From Caenorhabditis remanei (Eukaryota > Nematoda > Chromadorea > Rhabditida > Rhabditidae), in contig NC_071330.1 of the NCBI RefSeq assembly GCF_010183535.1, positions 12,691,717 through 12,755,716 of the forward strand: a stretch of DNA of 64,000 nt, given 5' to 3'. This document shows positions 61,872 through 64,000 of this stretch, piece after piece. The notes under the pieces were generated by a model. It was not told the origin of the DNA. It ran no database searches and saw nothing but the letters and a program-made list of their open reading frames with translations. Position 1 is the first letter of the stretch. Every line of letters begins with the position of its first letter. Both the position numbers and the translations under genes were made by a program.

Positions 61872-63972
61872 ATGGACGATCAGTTTGACAGTATAATGAA
61901 TCGAATCCGCGCCCGGCAGACAGAGTTGACGGGCGAGGAGGCGAAAGAGAATGTAGTTCAGTCGAGGAAGCCGGTGCTGAAGCAGGAAGGTTGGAATTTG
62001 AATGAATTTGATTGGAAATTGTGGAAATTAAAGTAAAAATTGAATTTCAGATCCGGCACCCCCCGCAAAAGTGTTCGGTCTCTCCTCAAATGCATCCGAA
62101 AAGTCTCCAGTTAATTTCCGACAACCCGCACCCAAGGAATCCACTCCAAACTGTTCATCAACGTTTCACGACACTGAAAACTCTGAAAATCAATCGTCAA
62201 CCACGAAAAAGCCGTCGAGATTCTCAATGTTGGCTCAAGAGATTGATGACTACGAATACGACTATCAGAGTCAATACAACAAGCCAAAAGAGGCGTTTAT
62301 GAAGGGAAGATCACCGAGAATGTCGATTGGAGAGACACGATCATCTGTATTGAATACACCAGCTGGCGCTGCTTCGTTAAGAAGTCCAAATATCGCTCAA
62401 TCGTCGAAAAGTGCTCCGGAAGTGTCGAAAAATGGGTACGGAGTGATGGAAATTTATAGTTTTCAGTCGAAAATTGCGATTTTTACCTTGAAAAATAGTT
62501 TTTGATGCTTTCGGATCTGAAAATGATGGTTTGGAGCTGAGAAATTGGAATTTTCAGTCTTAAAGCTCAATATTTTATGATTCAAAAGCTAGAACACTCA
62601 ATTTTGACTGTTTTTTGGCATCCAAAACAGAAATTTTGAGAAATTTTGGATTTTACTGGATTCGGGGGCTGAAAAGCGTGATTTTTAGTGTTTTTTACGA
62701 AATTTACGATTTTTGTGGGTTTTTCGACCTCAAACCCCCGTTTTTTGACACCTTTTCAACTAAAAATCGTGATTTTTGCCAATTTATTAATAATTTTCAG
62801 TAAAAGCCCCTGAAAATTTACATTTTTAACTAAGTTGAACTCAAACGCGCGAAAGGCACTCCAGCCTCCTCATTTTCGCATTTTGAGCCACTAAATTGAA
62901 CTCAAACGCGCCAAAGGCACGCCAAACAAATGTTCTGGATTTTAGGAGGGTTTTAAGAGACTTACACTAAATATCGCGCCAAAGCCACGCCAGTCTCCTA
63001 TTTTGAAAATGCTGAAAATTACTTGAAATCAGACAGAAGTCGGATTTTTTCCGTCATAAATACTCTCTGGACTGGAAAAACTAAACAAATATTTTTCAAT
63101 TTCCCTTTCTTAGTTCAAAATTTCTGAAATCCTCTATTTTCAGACCCGAAATCGCCCTGGGCCGTTCGGATTTCGAAGCTCGCCGCATAAAATTCGCTCA
63201 ACCAATAGTAAATGTCAATTACCTTCCCAACGAGTCGTCCATCTTCTCCGGCGGCTCATCAGTCAACGATATGTCGACAGTTCTCGGTGGTTCTGCTGAA
63301 ATGATGAATGTGACGACGTCCTCGTTGAGTTGTGGAGAGTTGTCAATGAATCAACATATTACTCACGAGAATACTGTAATTAATGCTCAATCTTGTGATA
63401 ATCGAGAGGCGATTCTACAGGGACGGCTCGCGGAGCAGAACGACGAGTACGGAGCACACACTTTTATGAGAAAGGTAAAAAAGGGGCGGAGCCTGTGTTG
63501 CACGCTTTCTCACACTCACTTCCACTCACCCATCAGAAACTAATCATTCCATAGAAAGTACAAGCTCCGCCCACATCGACCACCGCAGCCACGTCATCAT
63601 CTACCGTATCCACATCCACGTCGACGACGACGACATCTACAGTACCTCTCTCACGACCCACCAACATTCACACACTCGTCTCGTCGCCTAAACCGTTTTC
63701 GAAAGACGCAATTGGGCGGAGCATGTTCTCACCTGTTCACTTTGTGAGTGTGCTTTTTTATGAGTGATTTTTGGCTGAAAACTTAGTGAAATTGACCCTC
63801 GCTTTTTCTCTTCCAGACCCCCAAAAGTACATCATCACCGAAGACTCAACAAGCCCCGCCCCCAACCGAATCTGTAATGTCACCATCGAAATCGGCGGCT
63901 CTCGAGGGGTCGGTGGCGACGACGAGACGGTTGCAATTCGAGGAGAAACTAAAAAATAGTGGTGCTAACTAT
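61872..63972 (+). CDS. ani-1: Anillin-like protein, N-terminal part (ani-1-like), cut by the window edge
   Basis: Five exons in phase: 61872-61989, 62051-62435, 63144-63474, 63555-63743 and 63817-63972, the last followed by GTGAGT, giving the first 393 residues. The start MDDQFDSIMNRIRARQ has the short helical N-terminal form of anillins; the rest seen here is a Ser/Thr/Pro-rich low-complexity region (with TTTTSTVP in exon 4 and NSGAN at the end), as expected before the myosin/actin-binding and C-terminal AHD-PH parts, which lie outside. Anillin scaffolds actomyosin, septins and RhoA at the contractile ring in cytokinesis. The ATG lies 18 bases after the acceptor TTAATTGCAG, so SL trans-splicing is likely. 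The identification rests largely on position next to the scav-3-like gene (from memory Y49E10.19 beside Y49E10.20) and on the N-terminus, because no catalytic motif exists. Confidence 0.7.
62436..63143. other. Long intron 2 of the ani-1-like gene
   Basis: AT-rich, with three or four AAACGCGCCAAAGGCACGCC-type words at 62.84-63.0 kb, the same family as in the RINT1-like and PSTK-like introns. No nested gene seen. Confidence 0.6.
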
Positions 63973-64000
63973 GTGAGTAACTGGCTGAAACTGGCTGAAT

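Overview
The window looks like a gene-rich but repeat-laden piece of an autosome from a Caenorhabditis nematode other than C. elegans. The signs are short introns with TTTTCAG acceptors, start codons placed just after a 3' splice site (likely SL trans-splice acceptors), a chemoreceptor-type 7TM gene, and a right end in which a CD36-family gene (scav-3 type) is followed on the same strand by an anillin-type gene (ani-1 type). From memory those two are also neighbours on C. elegans chromosome III (Y49E10.20 and Y49E10.19). The species cannot be fixed from the sequence alone.

Layout. 1-9.2 kb: one small hypothetical gene (minus strand, 2468-2818) and a long cluster of degenerate exon-like cassettes broken up by hAT-type MITEs. 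9.2-16.3 kb: a three-level nest, in which a young LTR retrotransposon (9617-15981, minus strand, 477-bp LTRs with only two differences seen) sits in a GC-rich MITE, which itself sits between inverted arms. The retroelement has a gag with a CCHC knuckle but no recognisable pol. 16.8-19.9 kb: a four-exon serpentine receptor. 19.97-28.8 kb: a head-to-head pair of paralogous genes ('A' minus, 'B' plus) for unrecognised secretory/type I membrane proteins with a mucin-like or Gly/Pro/Lys-rich ectodomain, one TM helix and a basic tail; gene B has 18 exons, nearly all of phase 1-1, and most of its short introns carry a GC-rich stem-loop.

28.8-33.7 kb and the 5.6-kb first intron of a class 3 lipase (33762-42056) hold foldback elements, a Polinton/Maverick-type DNA polymerase B remnant, small unrecognised ORFs and partial duplications. 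42.1-51.5 kb (minus): a PSTK-type kinase gene and a RINT1/Tip20-type gene; the PSTK intron carries a piece of RINT1 coding sequence in antisense orientation. 52.7-61.3 kb (plus): the CD36/LIMP-2-like gene, whose first intron is almost entirely one large inverted repeat. 61.9 kb to the edge: N-terminal exons of the anillin-like gene.

The conserved genes act in ordinary cell functions: PSTK in Sec-tRNA synthesis, RINT1 in Golgi-ER vesicle tethering, the CD36-like protein in lysosomal or surface membranes, anillin in cytokinesis, and the lipase outside the cell. No operon or joint pathway is evident. The less explained material is the A/B gene pair with its intron stem-loops, the gag-only retroelement, the hAT MITE families with exact 8-bp target duplications, about 17 copies of a palindromic repeat concentrated in introns, and the PSTK/RINT1 antisense segment. 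Exon-intron models were built by hand from splice consensus, reading phase and protein similarity recalled from memory; no database search was possible.
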